This document shows positions 33,254-42,104 of a stretch of DNA of 64,000 nucleotides, one piece after another. The stretch spans positions 1-64,000 of the forward strand of contig NZ_JAGMUL010000091.1 of the NCBI RefSeq assembly GCF_019049285.1, in the 5' to 3' direction. This DNA comes from Streptomyces sp. AC550_RSS872 (GTDB lineage: Bacteria > Actinomycetota > Actinomycetes > Streptomycetales > Streptomycetaceae). Both the position numbers and the translations under genes were made by a program. Below the pieces are notes generated by a model. It saw only the letters and a list, made by a program, of their open reading frames with translations, made no database searches and was not told the origin of the DNA. How positions within the stretch are numbered: position 1 is the first letter of the stretch; each line of letters starts with the position of its first letter.

Positions 33254-35032
33254 TCAGCCGACCACCGGCAGCCGGATCACCCCTGTGTCGCCGGGCGCGC
33301 TGACGACGGTCACCGGCTTGATCCCCCGGTTCCCGAAGTACGCGTCGTCACTCCCAGCGATCACGAACCGCAGCCGGTGCCCCTTCTCGTACCGGTGCAC
33401 GATCCCCGGCAGGGTCACGGTGAAGCTCTTCGTGACGTCGGGCACGCGGACCGGTGCGACGAGCCGGTGCACCAGCGTCTTCGTGCCGTCGGGCGCGATG
33501 TCGTACAGCTTGGCGAACAGGACGAGCTTGTCGGCGGCGTCCCCGGAGTTCTGGGTCCGTTCGGCCTTCGGGGAGACGACCTTGAGGGTGGCCCGGGGCG
33601 CGCCGACGACATCGGTGGTGCGCGCGAGCGGCTCGCTGGTCCAGCCGAGATGGGTGCCCTGGGTGTCGTACGGCGCCGGGTCCGGGATGCCGATGGCGCC
33701 GGCGAGTGAGCTCTCGGAGTGGCTGGTGGGGACGAGCCAGTTGGTGTACGTCCGGCTGCCGCGGGCCACCTTGCGGCGGTTGTCGACCAGCTTGCCGTCG
33801 CCGGAGAGGTACAGCGTCCGGCTGAGCGCGGGGACCCGGCCGGCTGTGGCGTAGGTGCCGTTCGGGTCGGTGATCCAGTCGCGGTAGTAGGCGAAGGCGG
33901 GTCCGGTGTCGACGTGCTTCTTCCCCAGGTAGCGGTCGAACCAGGCGAGGATGCGCCGGCCGACGTAACTGGTCTCCAAGTTGCCCTGGCCGAGGTTGAG
34001 TTCACCGGCGGCCGGGTCGGTGATTCCGCCGCTGTGGCCCCAGGACTGCCAGATCATCTTCGTCGGCGTCCCCTGGGCTTTGAGCGTCTTGTACGTCGCC
34101 GTCGCCTCGTTGAGGTTGAAGAGGCTGTCGGCCTGGCCCTGGACGAGGAGGGTGGGTGTCTTGACGCGGTTCAGGTACGTCACCGGCGACACGCTGCGCG
34201 CGTAGGCGAGGAGCTCGGCGGTCTGCTTCGCCGGGTAGCGGCCGGAGTTGAGGGTGCGGACGGTGTCGCAGGCCTTGGTGACGAAGTGCAGGCAGGCGAG
34301 GGAGTTGATGCGGGAGGGGTCGAGGCTCGGCTGGAGCAGGGGCTGGCCCTCGCCTATGAGGTAGAAGCCGTTGGCCCACTGCCATTTGAAGGCGCCGGGC
34401 ACGCTGCCGCCGGATGTCGCGTTGTTCGGGTCGAGGGAGTAGGCGAGGTCGTTCCAGGTGATCATCGGCACCAGCGCGTCGAGGCGCTGGTCGACGGCGG
34501 CCGTGGCGAGCTGGATGGCGCCGCCGTAGGAGCCGCCCAGCATGCCGACGCGCGGGTCGCCCGGGGCGTCGAGGGTGATGAAGTCGGCCTTCGTGCCGTC
34601 GTCGGCGGCGCGGGTGCCACCCAGGAAGTCGATCAGCCGTGCGGCGGCGACGCCGTCGATGGTGGGGTCGTCGAGGGAGATCAGACAGCCCGTCCTGCCG
34701 AAGCCGAGCCCGGAGTAGACGAGGGAGACATAGCCGCGCTGGGCGAAGGCCTTGCCGATGGCGTCGGTCGAGCCGTCGGACTTGCTGCCGCCGAAGCCGT
34801 TGGTGGCGAGGACGGCGGGTGCGGGGTGGGCGGGGTCCACGCCCGTGGGCCGGTACAGGTCGGCGTCGACGGTGCAGGCGCGGTCGCCTGCCTGGACGGT
34901 GAACTTCAGGGCGGTGACGGTGAACTGGCCGGTCGCGGCCGCCGCTGGAGCGGTGAGCGCGAGGGGGACGGTGAGCGTGGCGCCGAGAACGAGAGCGAGT
35001 GGGGTTCGGGATCTGGGCACACGACGGGACAC
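33254..35032 (-). CDS. secreted S15-type peptidase/CocE-like hydrolase
   Basis: The 592-residue protein has a Sec signal peptide (RRVPRSRTPLALVLGATL, cleavage after about residue 33 in APAAAATG). An alpha/beta-hydrolase domain carries Ser in GMLGGSYGGAIQ, the Asp in LVQGQADSLFNL and the His in QSWGHSGG, followed by the S15 C-terminal jelly roll. Relatives release X-Pro dipeptides or hydrolyse esters outside the cell. GTG 35032 was chosen because GGAGGT lies five bases upstream. A symmetrical operator-like site lies about 40 bp upstream. It is convergent with nothing and probably monocistronic. Confidence 0.87.
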   Translation of the reverse strand: MSRRVPRSRTPLALVLGATLTVPLALTAPAAAATGQFTVTALKFTVQAGDRACTVDADLYRPTGVDPAHPAPAVLATNGFGGSKSDGSTDAIGKAFAQRGYVSLVYSGLGFGRTGCLISLDDPTIDGVAAARLIDFLGGTRAADDGTKADFITLDAPGDPRVGMLGGSYGGAIQLATAAVDQRLDALVPMITWNDLAYSLDPNNATSGGSVPGAFKWQWANGFYLIGEGQPLLQPSLDPSRINSLACLHFVTKACDTVRTLNSGRYPAKQTAELLAYARSVSPVTYLNRVKTPTLLVQGQADSLFNLNEATATYKTLKAQGTPTKMIWQSWGHSGGITDPAAGELNLGQGNLETSYVGRRILAWFDRYLGKKHVDTGPAFAYYRDWITDPNGTYATAGRVPALSRTLYLSGDGKLVDNRRKVARGSRTYTNWLVPTSHSESSLAGAIGIPDPAPYDTQGTHLGWTSEPLARTTDVVGAPRATLKVVSPKAERTQNSGDAADKLVLFAKLYDIAPDGTKTLVHRLVAPVRVPDVTKSFTVTLPGIVHRYEKGHRLRFVIAGSDDAYFGNRGIKPVTVVSAPGDTGVIRLPVVG

Positions 35033-35070
35033 GGAGACCTCCACACGGAAGCACGTTGGAGACTGCCCTG

Positions 35071-35100
35071 TTTACCAACCAGTAAGTACTGGCCGGTTGT
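35071..35100. promoter_or_regulatory. TetR-like operator upstream of the secreted hydrolase
   Basis: CCAGTA-AG-TACTGG at 35,079-35,092 is a perfect dyad inside the longer imperfect palindrome TTTACCAACC to GGCCGGTTG. Spacing and AT-rich centre resemble operators of TetR-family repressors. It lies 39 bp before the GTG start. No TetR gene is in the immediate neighbourhood. Confidence 0.5.
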
Positions 35101-35174
35101 CATGGTGTGACACGTGTCAGGCGGGGTCAATCACCGGGAAGAGGGTTTCTTGACGGAGATTCAGTGGAGAGCCG

Positions 35175-36098
35175 TCAGCGCAGGGCCGGCTCATCAAGGG
35201 TCAACTCCCCCGCTTCTGCGTCGAGTTCGCCGCTCATCCCGAAGGGGATCGTCAGCGCGCCTCCGCAGTGCCCGAAGCCGAACTCCTCCACCACCGGCAC
35301 ACCGAGGCCGCCGAGCCGGTCCAGGAGGACCGGACGCACCGTGTCGTACGGTCCGCACCCCACCCAGGACCCGAGCGCGATCCCGGCGACCCCGTCGAGC
35401 CATCCCGTGCGCAGGAGCTGGGTCAGCATCCGGTCGATGCGGTACGGCTGCTCTCCGATGTCCTCCAGCAGAACCAGCCCGCCTCGCGCACCGGTCGGCG
35501 CGTGCGGCGTGCCGAGATCGGAGGCGAGCATGCTCAGACAGCCGCCGAGGGTGATGCCACGGGCCCGTCCGGGAACCATGGCCGTGCCGCCGGAGGGGAT
35601 CACGCGGACCGTCTCCGGTTGGAAGAGCGTGGCCTTCAGATGCTCCTGCGCCCGGGCGTTCTTGACGAAGTCGACGCCGGCCGCCGCCGGTCCGTGCAGA
35701 GTGACCAGGTCCAGCCGGGTGGCGAAGGCCTGGTGCAGCACGGTGATGTCGCTGAACCCGACGAACACCTTCGGCCCGGCCGCCCGCATCCCCGCCCAGT
35801 CGAGGAGGTCGACCATGCGCTGGGCCCCGTAACCGCCCCGGGCGCACAGCACGGCGTCCACTGACGGATCGCACCAGGCGCGCTGGAGATCGGCGGCGCG
35901 GTCCGCGTCCGTCCCCGCGAGGTAGTCGAACTCGCCGTGCCGGTCCAGCACATGGGGCGCCACCACCGGGTCGAGGTCCCAGCCGCGCAGCACGTCGAGC
36001 CCGGCCTCCAGCCGCTCCTCGCTGACGGGTCCGCTGGGCGCGACGACGGCCACGCGGGCGCCGGGGGCGAGTCGGGGCGGCCGTACCCGGGGCCGCAC
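35175..36098 (-). CDS. LD-carboxypeptidase (peptidase S66)
   Basis: The 307-residue protein begins RPPRLAPGARVAVVAPSGPV and has the nucleophile Ser116 in VFVGFSDITVLH; Glu and His of the triad are expected in LVLLEDIGEQPYRIDRML and FGFGHCGGALTIPFG. S66 enzymes cleave L,D-peptide bonds in recycled murein peptides. I chose GTG 36098, which has GGAAG four bases upstream and matches the family N-terminus. The alternative GTG 36125 overlaps the stop of the S9 gene (GTGA) but would translate a repeat-derived sequence. The GGAAG itself lies within a copy of the palindrome arm seen at 5.5 kb. Confidence 0.87.
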   Translation of the reverse strand: MRPRVRPPRLAPGARVAVVAPSGPVSEERLEAGLDVLRGWDLDPVVAPHVLDRHGEFDYLAGTDADRAADLQRAWCDPSVDAVLCARGGYGAQRMVDLLDWAGMRAAGPKVFVGFSDITVLHQAFATRLDLVTLHGPAAAGVDFVKNARAQEHLKATLFQPETVRVIPSGGTAMVPGRARGITLGGCLSMLASDLGTPHAPTGARGGLVLLEDIGEQPYRIDRMLTQLLRTGWLDGVAGIALGSWVGCGPYDTVRPVLLDRLGGLGVPVVEEFGFGHCGGALTIPFGMSGELDAEAGELTLDEPALR

Positions 36099-36120
36099 GG
36101 GACTTCCAGAACACCCCCTG
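36095..36120 (-). repeat. single arm of the 78-bp palindrome family
   Basis: Reading + strand, CGGGACTTCCAGAACACCCC at 36,099-36,118 differs by one base from the right arm at 5,515-5,534. It covers the junction between the S9 and S66 peptidase genes and appears to supply the ribosome site of the latter. Confidence 0.7.
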
Positions 36121-36121
36121 G

Positions 36122-38086
36122 TCACTTGGCGAGCTCCAGCGTCGGGATCCCGGGCGGGTTCAGCCCGAAGGCCTGGGCGTACAGGGAGAGTTCGGACTCC
36201 AGGACGCGGATCGTCGTCTCCGCCCGCCGGAAGCCGTGGCCCTCACCCTCGAAGGCGATGTAGGCGTGGGGCACCCGGCGACCCTCCATACGGGCGAGGA
36301 ACCGCTCGCACTGGGCGGGCGGGCAGATCACGTCGTCCAGGCCCTGGAGCAGCAGGAACGGCACGGTGAGACGGTGGGCGTGCGCGGCGGGCGAGCGCTC
36401 CGCGTAGCGCGCCGGTACCTCGGCGAGGGGGCCGACCAGCGACTCCAGGTACTGCGACTCGAAGTCATGGGTCTCCCCGGTGCCCCAGCCGGCCAGGTCG
36501 AGGATGGGGTAGAGGATCGTGCCGCAGGCGTAGACGTCGGTGGCGGTGAGCGACGCCGCCGCGGTCCAGCCGCCCGCGCTGCCGCCCCGGATGGCGAGCC
36601 GGTCCCGGTCGGCGGTGCCCTCGTCGGCGAGGGCGAGCGCGACGGCCGCGCAGTCCTCGACGTCGACCACGCCCCATTGCTCGCGCAGCCGGTTGCGGTA
36701 GGCCCTGCCGTACCCGGTGGAGCCGCCGTAGTTGACCTCGGCGATCCCGATGCCGCGCGAGGTGAAGTAGGCGATGGCCAGGTCGAGGACGAGGGGCGCC
36801 CGGTCGGTGGGGCCGCCGTGCGCCCAGACGACGTAGGGCGGCGGAGTGTCGGCGGGGGCGACGCAGCCGGGGTTGTGGGGCGGGTAGACGTGCGCGTGGA
36901 TGTCGTGTCCGGCGGGGCCGGTGAAGGTGCGGATCTGTGGCTCGGGGTAGTAGGCGGGGTCCACGGCGTCGTCGTGCTGGGCGCCGATGACCCGGGAATG
37001 GCCGGTGCGCGTGTCGAGCTCGATCACCTCGTAGGCGCTGCGCGGGCTGGCGCCGACGGCGATCACCCGCTCGCCGTGCACGGCGAGGGTGGGCGCGAAC
37101 TCGGTCCAGGGGCCTGCCGAGTCGACGATCTCGCCGGTCTCGGGGTCCAGGATCCCGAGGGCGGTCGCCCCACGGCCGTGCACCACGGCGATCAACCCGC
37201 TCTCCAGGGGGGCGAACCAGCGCAGGCCGAACCTCCACAGCGGTCCGCCGAACTCCTCCTCGCGCCGGCACAGGGGTGCGCCGTCGCGGTGGAGGTTCCA
37301 CCAGCCGCCGCGGTCGCTCGAGTACAGCAGCCGGCCGTCGGCCGACCAGTCGACCTGGGCGATCGACTCATCAGAGCCACCGGCGACGGTCCGCGGGCCG
37401 CCGAACGTGCCGTCGGCTGCGACCTCGGCGACCAGCAGTTCCGTGCCGTCCCACGGCATCCGCGGATGGTCCCAGGCGAGCCACGCCGCACGCCGCCCGT
37501 CCGGCGAGAGCCGTGCACCGGTGACGAACCGGTGCCGCTCGTCGGCGAGTTCGCGTACGGCGTCCCGGTCCTCGGCCGCCGAGCCGTCCAGCGGTACGGC
37601 GGCCAGGACGCGCCGTACGTCCGTCGGCCCCTCCCCCGTGAACTCCTCCAGGACGCACCACACTTCACCGAGTTCCAGCCGCACCTGCGGCTCCGCCCAG
37701 CGCAGTCCACCGCCCACGTCGGACACGGGAGTGAGCGGACGCGGCTCGCCGCCCTCCTCGTACCGGTAGAGCCGCTGGTCCGCGAAATCGACGAACACGA
37801 CGAGCGGCCGGCCGTCGACCACCACGCCCGCCCAGGGCTGTCCGCCGTACTCGACGACCCGGCTGCGCACGTTCCACGGGGAGGGCAGCACGGACTCCTC
37901 CATACCGTCGGCCCGTCGCCGCACCAGGGTGCGCCGGCCGCCCTCCGTGGGCCGTGGCTCGGTCCACCACGCCTCGTCGCCGACGAAGCCCACCCACTCG
38001 GGGTGCCCGTCGCGCGTGGCGGCGAGGGCCGCGTCGATGGGCGAGGGCCAGGAACCGTACGCCAGCGTCCGCACTGTCTCCCCCAC
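36122..38086 (-). CDS. S9 (prolyl oligopeptidase/dipeptidyl-peptidase IV) family peptidase
   Basis: The 654-residue protein has an N-terminal seven-bladed propeller (repeats such as ARLSPDGRRAAWLAWDHPRM and QVDWSADGRLLYSSD) and a C-terminal alpha/beta-hydrolase domain. Catalytic Ser is in IRGGSAGGWTAAAS, Asp in LLQGLDDVICPP and His in EGEGHGFRR. No signal peptide is present, so it acts on peptides in the cytoplasm. It lies five bases after the M20 gene and its stop overlaps a GTG that could start the S66 gene. Within the operon it would trim peptides freed by the other peptidases. Confidence 0.9.
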   Translation of the reverse strand: MGETVRTLAYGSWPSPIDAALAATRDGHPEWVGFVGDEAWWTEPRPTEGGRRTLVRRRADGMEESVLPSPWNVRSRVVEYGGQPWAGVVVDGRPLVVFVDFADQRLYRYEEGGEPRPLTPVSDVGGGLRWAEPQVRLELGEVWCVLEEFTGEGPTDVRRVLAAVPLDGSAAEDRDAVRELADERHRFVTGARLSPDGRRAAWLAWDHPRMPWDGTELLVAEVAADGTFGGPRTVAGGSDESIAQVDWSADGRLLYSSDRGGWWNLHRDGAPLCRREEEFGGPLWRFGLRWFAPLESGLIAVVHGRGATALGILDPETGEIVDSAGPWTEFAPTLAVHGERVIAVGASPRSAYEVIELDTRTGHSRVIGAQHDDAVDPAYYPEPQIRTFTGPAGHDIHAHVYPPHNPGCVAPADTPPPYVVWAHGGPTDRAPLVLDLAIAYFTSRGIGIAEVNYGGSTGYGRAYRNRLREQWGVVDVEDCAAVALALADEGTADRDRLAIRGGSAGGWTAAASLTATDVYACGTILYPILDLAGWGTGETHDFESQYLESLVGPLAEVPARYAERSPAAHAHRLTVPFLLLQGLDDVICPPAQCERFLARMEGRRVPHAYIAFEGEGHGFRRAETTIRVLESELSLYAQAFGLNPPGIPTLELAK

Positions 38087-38091
38087 CTCGC

Positions 38092-39414
38092 CTAGGCCGT
38101 CCGCAGGAAGCGGTCGAGGACACGGACGCCGAAGTGCAGCGCCTCGACCGGCACACGTTCGTCGACACCGTGGAACATCGCCCCGTAGTCGTAGCCCTCC
38201 GGCAGCTTCAGCGGCGAGAAGCCGTACCCGGTGATGCCGAGCCGCGAGAACTGCTTGGCGTCCGTGCCGCCGGGCATGCAGTACGGCACCACGTGCCCCT
38301 CCGGCGCGAACTCCTCGACGGCGGCGCGCATCTTGGCGTACGTCGGTGAGTCAACCGGCGACTGGAGAGCCCCCGGCGACTGGAGGGCCACCTCGCGATG
38401 GTGGAACTCCCATTCCACGTCGGGCCCGGTGAGTTCGTCGAGGGTGGCGCGGAACTCGTCCTCCATGCCGGGGAGATAGCGGCCGTCGACGTAGGCCACC
38501 GCCTCCCCCGGGATCACGTTGACCTTGTAACCGGCATCCAGCATCGTCGGGTTGGCGCTGTTGCGGACGGTCGCCTCGACGAGCCGGGCCGCCGGGCCGA
38601 GCTTCTCCAGCAGTCCGTCCACGTCGTCCAGGTCGGCCTCCAGGCCGTACAGCGCGGCGAGTTCGGTGAGGGCAGCGCGGACCGTCGGGGTCAGCCGGAG
38701 CGGCCACTCGTGTGCGCCGATTCGGGTGACGGCGGCGGCGAGGCGGGTGACCGCGTTCTCCCGGTTGGGCTGGGAGCCGTGCGCGGCCCTCCCGCGTGCC
38801 GTGAGCTTGACCCAGCCGGTGCCCCGCTCCCCCGCCGCGATCGGGTAGATCTGCCGTCCGCTGCCGTCGTGGAACGTGAAGGCGCCGGACTCGCTGAAGC
38901 CCTCGGTGCAGCCTTGGAAGAGGCCCGCGTGCTGATCGGCGAGGAACCCGGAGCCGTCCTCGGCGCTCGCCTCCTCGTCGGCGGTGAACGCGATCACGAC
39001 GTCCCGGCGGGGCCGTACGCCCTGGCGGGCCCAGGCCCGGACGACGGCCAGGATCATCGCGTCCATGTTCTTCATGTCGACCGCGCCCCGGCCCCAGACC
39101 ACGCCGTCGCGGATCTCCCCGGAGAAGGGGTGCACGCTCCACTCGGCGGCCTGGGCGGGCACCACGTCCAGATGACCGTGGACGAGCAGCGCGTCCGCCG
39201 ACGGGTCGGTGCCCTCGAAGCGGGCGACGACGTTCGTACGGCCCTTCGTGCGCTCCAGCATCGTGGGCTCGAGGCCCGCCTCGGCGAGCCGCGCTGCGGC
39301 GTACTCGGCGGCGGGGCGCTCCTGGCAGTCGCCGCCGCCCCGGTTGGTCGTGTCGATCCGGATGAGGTCGGAGGTGAACGTCACGACCTCGTCGAGTGCC
39401 TGCTGGTCAGCCAT
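38092..39414 (-). CDS. M20-family metallopeptidase
   Basis: The 440-residue dizinc hydrolase has HGHLDVVPAQAAEW (first metal His/Asp), WGRGAVDMKNMDA (bridging Asp), ADEEASAEDG (catalytic Glu) and the final metal His in YGAMFHGVDERVPV. M20 enzymes are aminoacylases, dipeptidases or carboxypeptidases. A direct repeat SPGALQSPVDSP near residue 350 comes from a short duplication (ALQSPGALQSP). ATG 39414 overlaps the M55 gene stop by eight bases. The gene is the second of a four-peptidase operon. Confidence 0.9.
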   Translation of the reverse strand: MADQQALDEVVTFTSDLIRIDTTNRGGGDCQERPAAEYAAARLAEAGLEPTMLERTKGRTNVVARFEGTDPSADALLVHGHLDVVPAQAAEWSVHPFSGEIRDGVVWGRGAVDMKNMDAMILAVVRAWARQGVRPRRDVVIAFTADEEASAEDGSGFLADQHAGLFQGCTEGFSESGAFTFHDGSGRQIYPIAAGERGTGWVKLTARGRAAHGSQPNRENAVTRLAAAVTRIGAHEWPLRLTPTVRAALTELAALYGLEADLDDVDGLLEKLGPAARLVEATVRNSANPTMLDAGYKVNVIPGEAVAYVDGRYLPGMEDEFRATLDELTGPDVEWEFHHREVALQSPGALQSPVDSPTYAKMRAAVEEFAPEGHVVPYCMPGGTDAKQFSRLGITGYGFSPLKLPEGYDYGAMFHGVDERVPVEALHFGVRVLDRFLRTA

Positions 39415-40240
39415 ACTGCTCCTCCACCGCGGCCGAGACGATCGTGGTGACCGCCTTGAAGGTACGGATTCCCTCGTACATGCGCTCGCTGGTGTACGCC
39501 ACCTTCCGCTCGCCGACACGTTCGACGCCGGGGACGACGGTGGCCGCCATCGCGAGGTGCTCGGCGTCGAACTCCAGGGCGACGGTGAACGGCCCGTCGC
39601 TCACCGGTGCCCGGCGGACCGCCAGCGCGGCCGCCTCCTTGGCCGCCGCGCGGATGTCGGTGGCGGTCCTTGCGGGCGTCCGGCACACGGCGGCGTACCG
39701 CGAGACATGGTCCTTGACGGCGACCTTCAGCGCCTCGGGCGCGTACCCGAGCGCGTCCTCGCAGGCCACGTCGTCCCCGGTGACGAGCACGACGGGCACG
39801 CCGTACTCGGCGACGACATACGCGTTCAGCAGCCCCTCGCTCGCCCGTACGTCGTTCAGCCACACCCCGGTGATGGAGTTGGCGAGATACGTGTGCGCGA
39901 GGACGCCCTCCATGCCGGCGCCCGCGTGGTAGCCGACGAAGGCGATGCCGTCCACGTCGCCGTGCTGCACGCCCTCGACCATGGACAGCGTCTTGTGCCG
40001 GCCGGTGAGCATCTCCGCCCGCTCGTCGAGCCGTTCGAGCAGCAGGTTGCGCATCGTCCAGTGGGCCTCGTTGATGACGACCTCGTCGGCGCCGCCGTCG
40101 AAGAACCCCAGCACGGCGGCGTTGACGTCCGAGGTGAACATCCCCCGGCACCGCTCCCACTGCGGCGTCCCGGGCAGCACGTCGGCCGGCCAGGTCACGC
40201 CGGTGGCGCCCTCCATGTCGGCACTGATCAGGATCTTCAT
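39407..40240 (-). CDS. M55 D-aminopeptidase (DppA-like)
   Basis: The 277-residue protein begins MKILISADMEGATGVTW, the zinc-binding SxDxEG motif of the self-compartmentalising D-aminopeptidase DppA. Further zinc ligands are expected in INEAHWTMRNLL, VGYHAGAGMEGVLAHTYL and the catalytic-centre Cys-like region in ACEDALGY. DppA removes D-amino acids such as D-Ala from peptides. It is the first gene of an operon with M20, S9 and S66 peptidases, fitting salvage of wall peptides that contain D-residues. Confidence 0.9.
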   Translation of the reverse strand: MKILISADMEGATGVTWPADVLPGTPQWERCRGMFTSDVNAAVLGFFDGGADEVVINEAHWTMRNLLLERLDERAEMLTGRHKTLSMVEGVQHGDVDGIAFVGYHAGAGMEGVLAHTYLANSITGVWLNDVRASEGLLNAYVVAEYGVPVVLVTGDDVACEDALGYAPEALKVAVKDHVSRYAAVCRTPARTATDIRAAAKEAAALAVRRAPVSDGPFTVALEFDAEHLAMAATVVPGVERVGERKVAYTSERMYEGIRTFKAVTTIVSAAVEEQYG

Positions 40241-40338
40241 GAGGCTTCACGTTACGCGTCGGTGCGGGAACTTCCTACGAGTCGGATCGGCCCCGCCCGA
40301 CCCTCTTCCCGGTGCGCTCCCGTCGCCCGTGCCCGCCT

Positions 40339-41895
40339 TCACCGCCAGCTGGTGTCGCCGCTGATCGGGGACAGGGAGGGCCGTGTCTGGACCTTCGCCT
40401 CCGAGAAGCCGTACTTGTTGAAGACAGTACGGTCCGTGATCGGGCGGTAGCCGTACCACGCGTCCCAGAGGTAGGCCCGCGAGCTGCCGCTCACCCTGGC
40501 CAGGAACCCGTTGGCCAACTCGCGGGCCTCGTCCCACGCACAGTCCGCGAAGACACGGTCGCTGACGACGGCGACGCCGTTCCAGTCGTCCCAGAGGTTG
40601 AAGTAGACGGTCGCGTCGGGGACGTAGTACAGACGATTGCCGGGGCCGACCAGGTAGACGCGGTCGTGGTGGGGCGTCTTGAAGCGCTGTCCCGGGACCG
40701 GGCAGACGGTGTTCGTGGTGGACGCCGGGGACGAGGAGCCGTCCTGTGCCGGTTCCGACGACCGGTCGTCGACCGTCGACACCAGGGCCGGTCCGACGGC
40801 TTCGGGTGAGGACGCGCGGTCGCAGTGCGGCCAGTCGCCGAACCCTTTCGTGCGGCTCCACAGGCGGTGGGCGGCCTGAATGTTCCACTCCGGGTCCATC
40901 GCGTCGCGCGGTGTGCCGCCGAGTTTCCGCAGCACGGCATCCGAGATCTGGAAGACGCCCCAGTTCCGGGTGCCGTTGGTGTTCGGCACGATGTGGAACG
41001 GGTCGAGGGACGACTGACAGTCGGCGAGCGCGACCGCGTCGTCGGGCGCTTCGCGGAACACCTTGCGGACCCGCTGCCGCACCTTCCCGGGCGGCCAGGT
41101 CTCCATCCGGCTCTTCGGCGCGTAGAGCGCCTTCTTCGTCTCCTCGCCGACCACACCGTCGGCGTCGATGCGCGACAGTGCCTGGAAGGCGGTCACCCGA
41201 CGCAGTGTCTGCGGGCCGAAATCGCCGTCGACGTCCATCTCGGCCCCGGCTCGGGCCAGCAGCCGCTGCACCTCCCGTACGCAGGCGCCGCGCTGCCCGA
41301 GACGCACCGGCCCGGCGCACTCCGCCGAGAACAGCGGGCGTTTGTCGCTGTCGGCGGTTCCGCCATCGGATCCGGTTCCCGTTCCGGAGACGGCCGCGAT
41401 GCCCCATGCCGTGGCTCCCAGCGCCAGGACGAGCACGAGGACTACGAGGGCAGGTGAGGTGGCGGGGTGCCGGCGTGTGCGCGGGGCTGGTTCGGCCTCC
41501 TGGGTCGGCGTCGGGGTTGTTTCCGGCTCAAGGTCCGGGGCTGGGGCTGGGGCTGGTTCCGGAACCGCGTCCGAGTCCGCATCCGTGTTCGTGTCCGTAT
41601 CGGTGTCCGTGTCCGTGTCCGTGTCCACGCCACGGTCAGGCTCCCGAGCAGCGTCCGCCAGTGCCCAGAGCCGGTGTAATCGGCGCAGTTCCTCCGGTGA
41701 CGCCCCGCAGGCCGTGGCGAACCGGTGGGCCGATCCGTAGTCCTGTGGGACATGCGAGCCGGAGCAGTAGCGGTGCAGGCTGGACCTGCCTATTCCGGTC
41801 CTGCGGGCCAGCGCCTCATAGCTGAGGTCCGCCCGTTCCTTGAGCGCCCGTAGACAGGCCGCGAACTCGTCGAACTCCACGGGCTGCGATCCCAT
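40339..41895 (-). CDS. HTH - membrane helix - peptidoglycan-binding - lysozyme-like protein
   Basis: The 518-residue protein has an N-terminal HTH (LSYEALARRTGIGRSSLHRY, 24-43), a Thr/Asp repeat (DTDTDTDTDTDTNTD), a Pro-rich linker, one membrane helix (149-169), a PG_binding_1 domain (CVREVQRLL to GEETKKALY, 205-258) and a lysozyme/transglycosylase-like domain (288-350, NTNGTRNWGVFQIS). The topology puts the HTH in the cytoplasm and wall-binding parts outside. Alignment with the usual AESGLNP motif puts Gln294 (ADCQSSLDP) where the catalytic Glu should be, so it may bind rather than cut glycan. The C-terminal 100 residues (RVYLVGPGNRLYYVPDATVY, WNGVAVVSDRVFAD) are unassigned. GGGGGAAGACC precedes ATG 41895. 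Confidence 0.8.
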   Translation of the reverse strand: MGSQPVEFDEFAACLRALKERADLSYEALARRTGIGRSSLHRYCSGSHVPQDYGSAHRFATACGASPEELRRLHRLWALADAAREPDRGVDTDTDTDTDTDTNTDADSDAVPEPAPAPAPDLEPETTPTPTQEAEPAPRTRRHPATSPALVVLVLVLALGATAWGIAAVSGTGTGSDGGTADSDKRPLFSAECAGPVRLGQRGACVREVQRLLARAGAEMDVDGDFGPQTLRRVTAFQALSRIDADGVVGEETKKALYAPKSRMETWPPGKVRQRVRKVFREAPDDAVALADCQSSLDPFHIVPNTNGTRNWGVFQISDAVLRKLGGTPRDAMDPEWNIQAAHRLWSRTKGFGDWPHCDRASSPEAVGPALVSTVDDRSSEPAQDGSSSPASTTNTVCPVPGQRFKTPHHDRVYLVGPGNRLYYVPDATVYFNLWDDWNGVAVVSDRVFADCAWDEARELANGFLARVSGSSRAYLWDAWYGYRPITDRTVFNKYGFSEAKVQTRPSLSPISGDTSWR

Positions 41896-42104
41896 TTCGG
41901 TCTTCCCCCTCGGCGCACACCGTCGTACCACGCCGTCCCACTGTCCCACCGGTGTCCCAGCGGGCCGACTGAAGTGCGAGGCCACCACACGTTTCCGCGT
42001 CCCAGCATCCCACCGGGCGGTGATCCGTTGCCAGGCGCCGAAACGCCCTGCCAGCGTCGGCGTGGCCACAACCGGCACGACAACACGACCAAGGAGAAAC
42101 CGTC

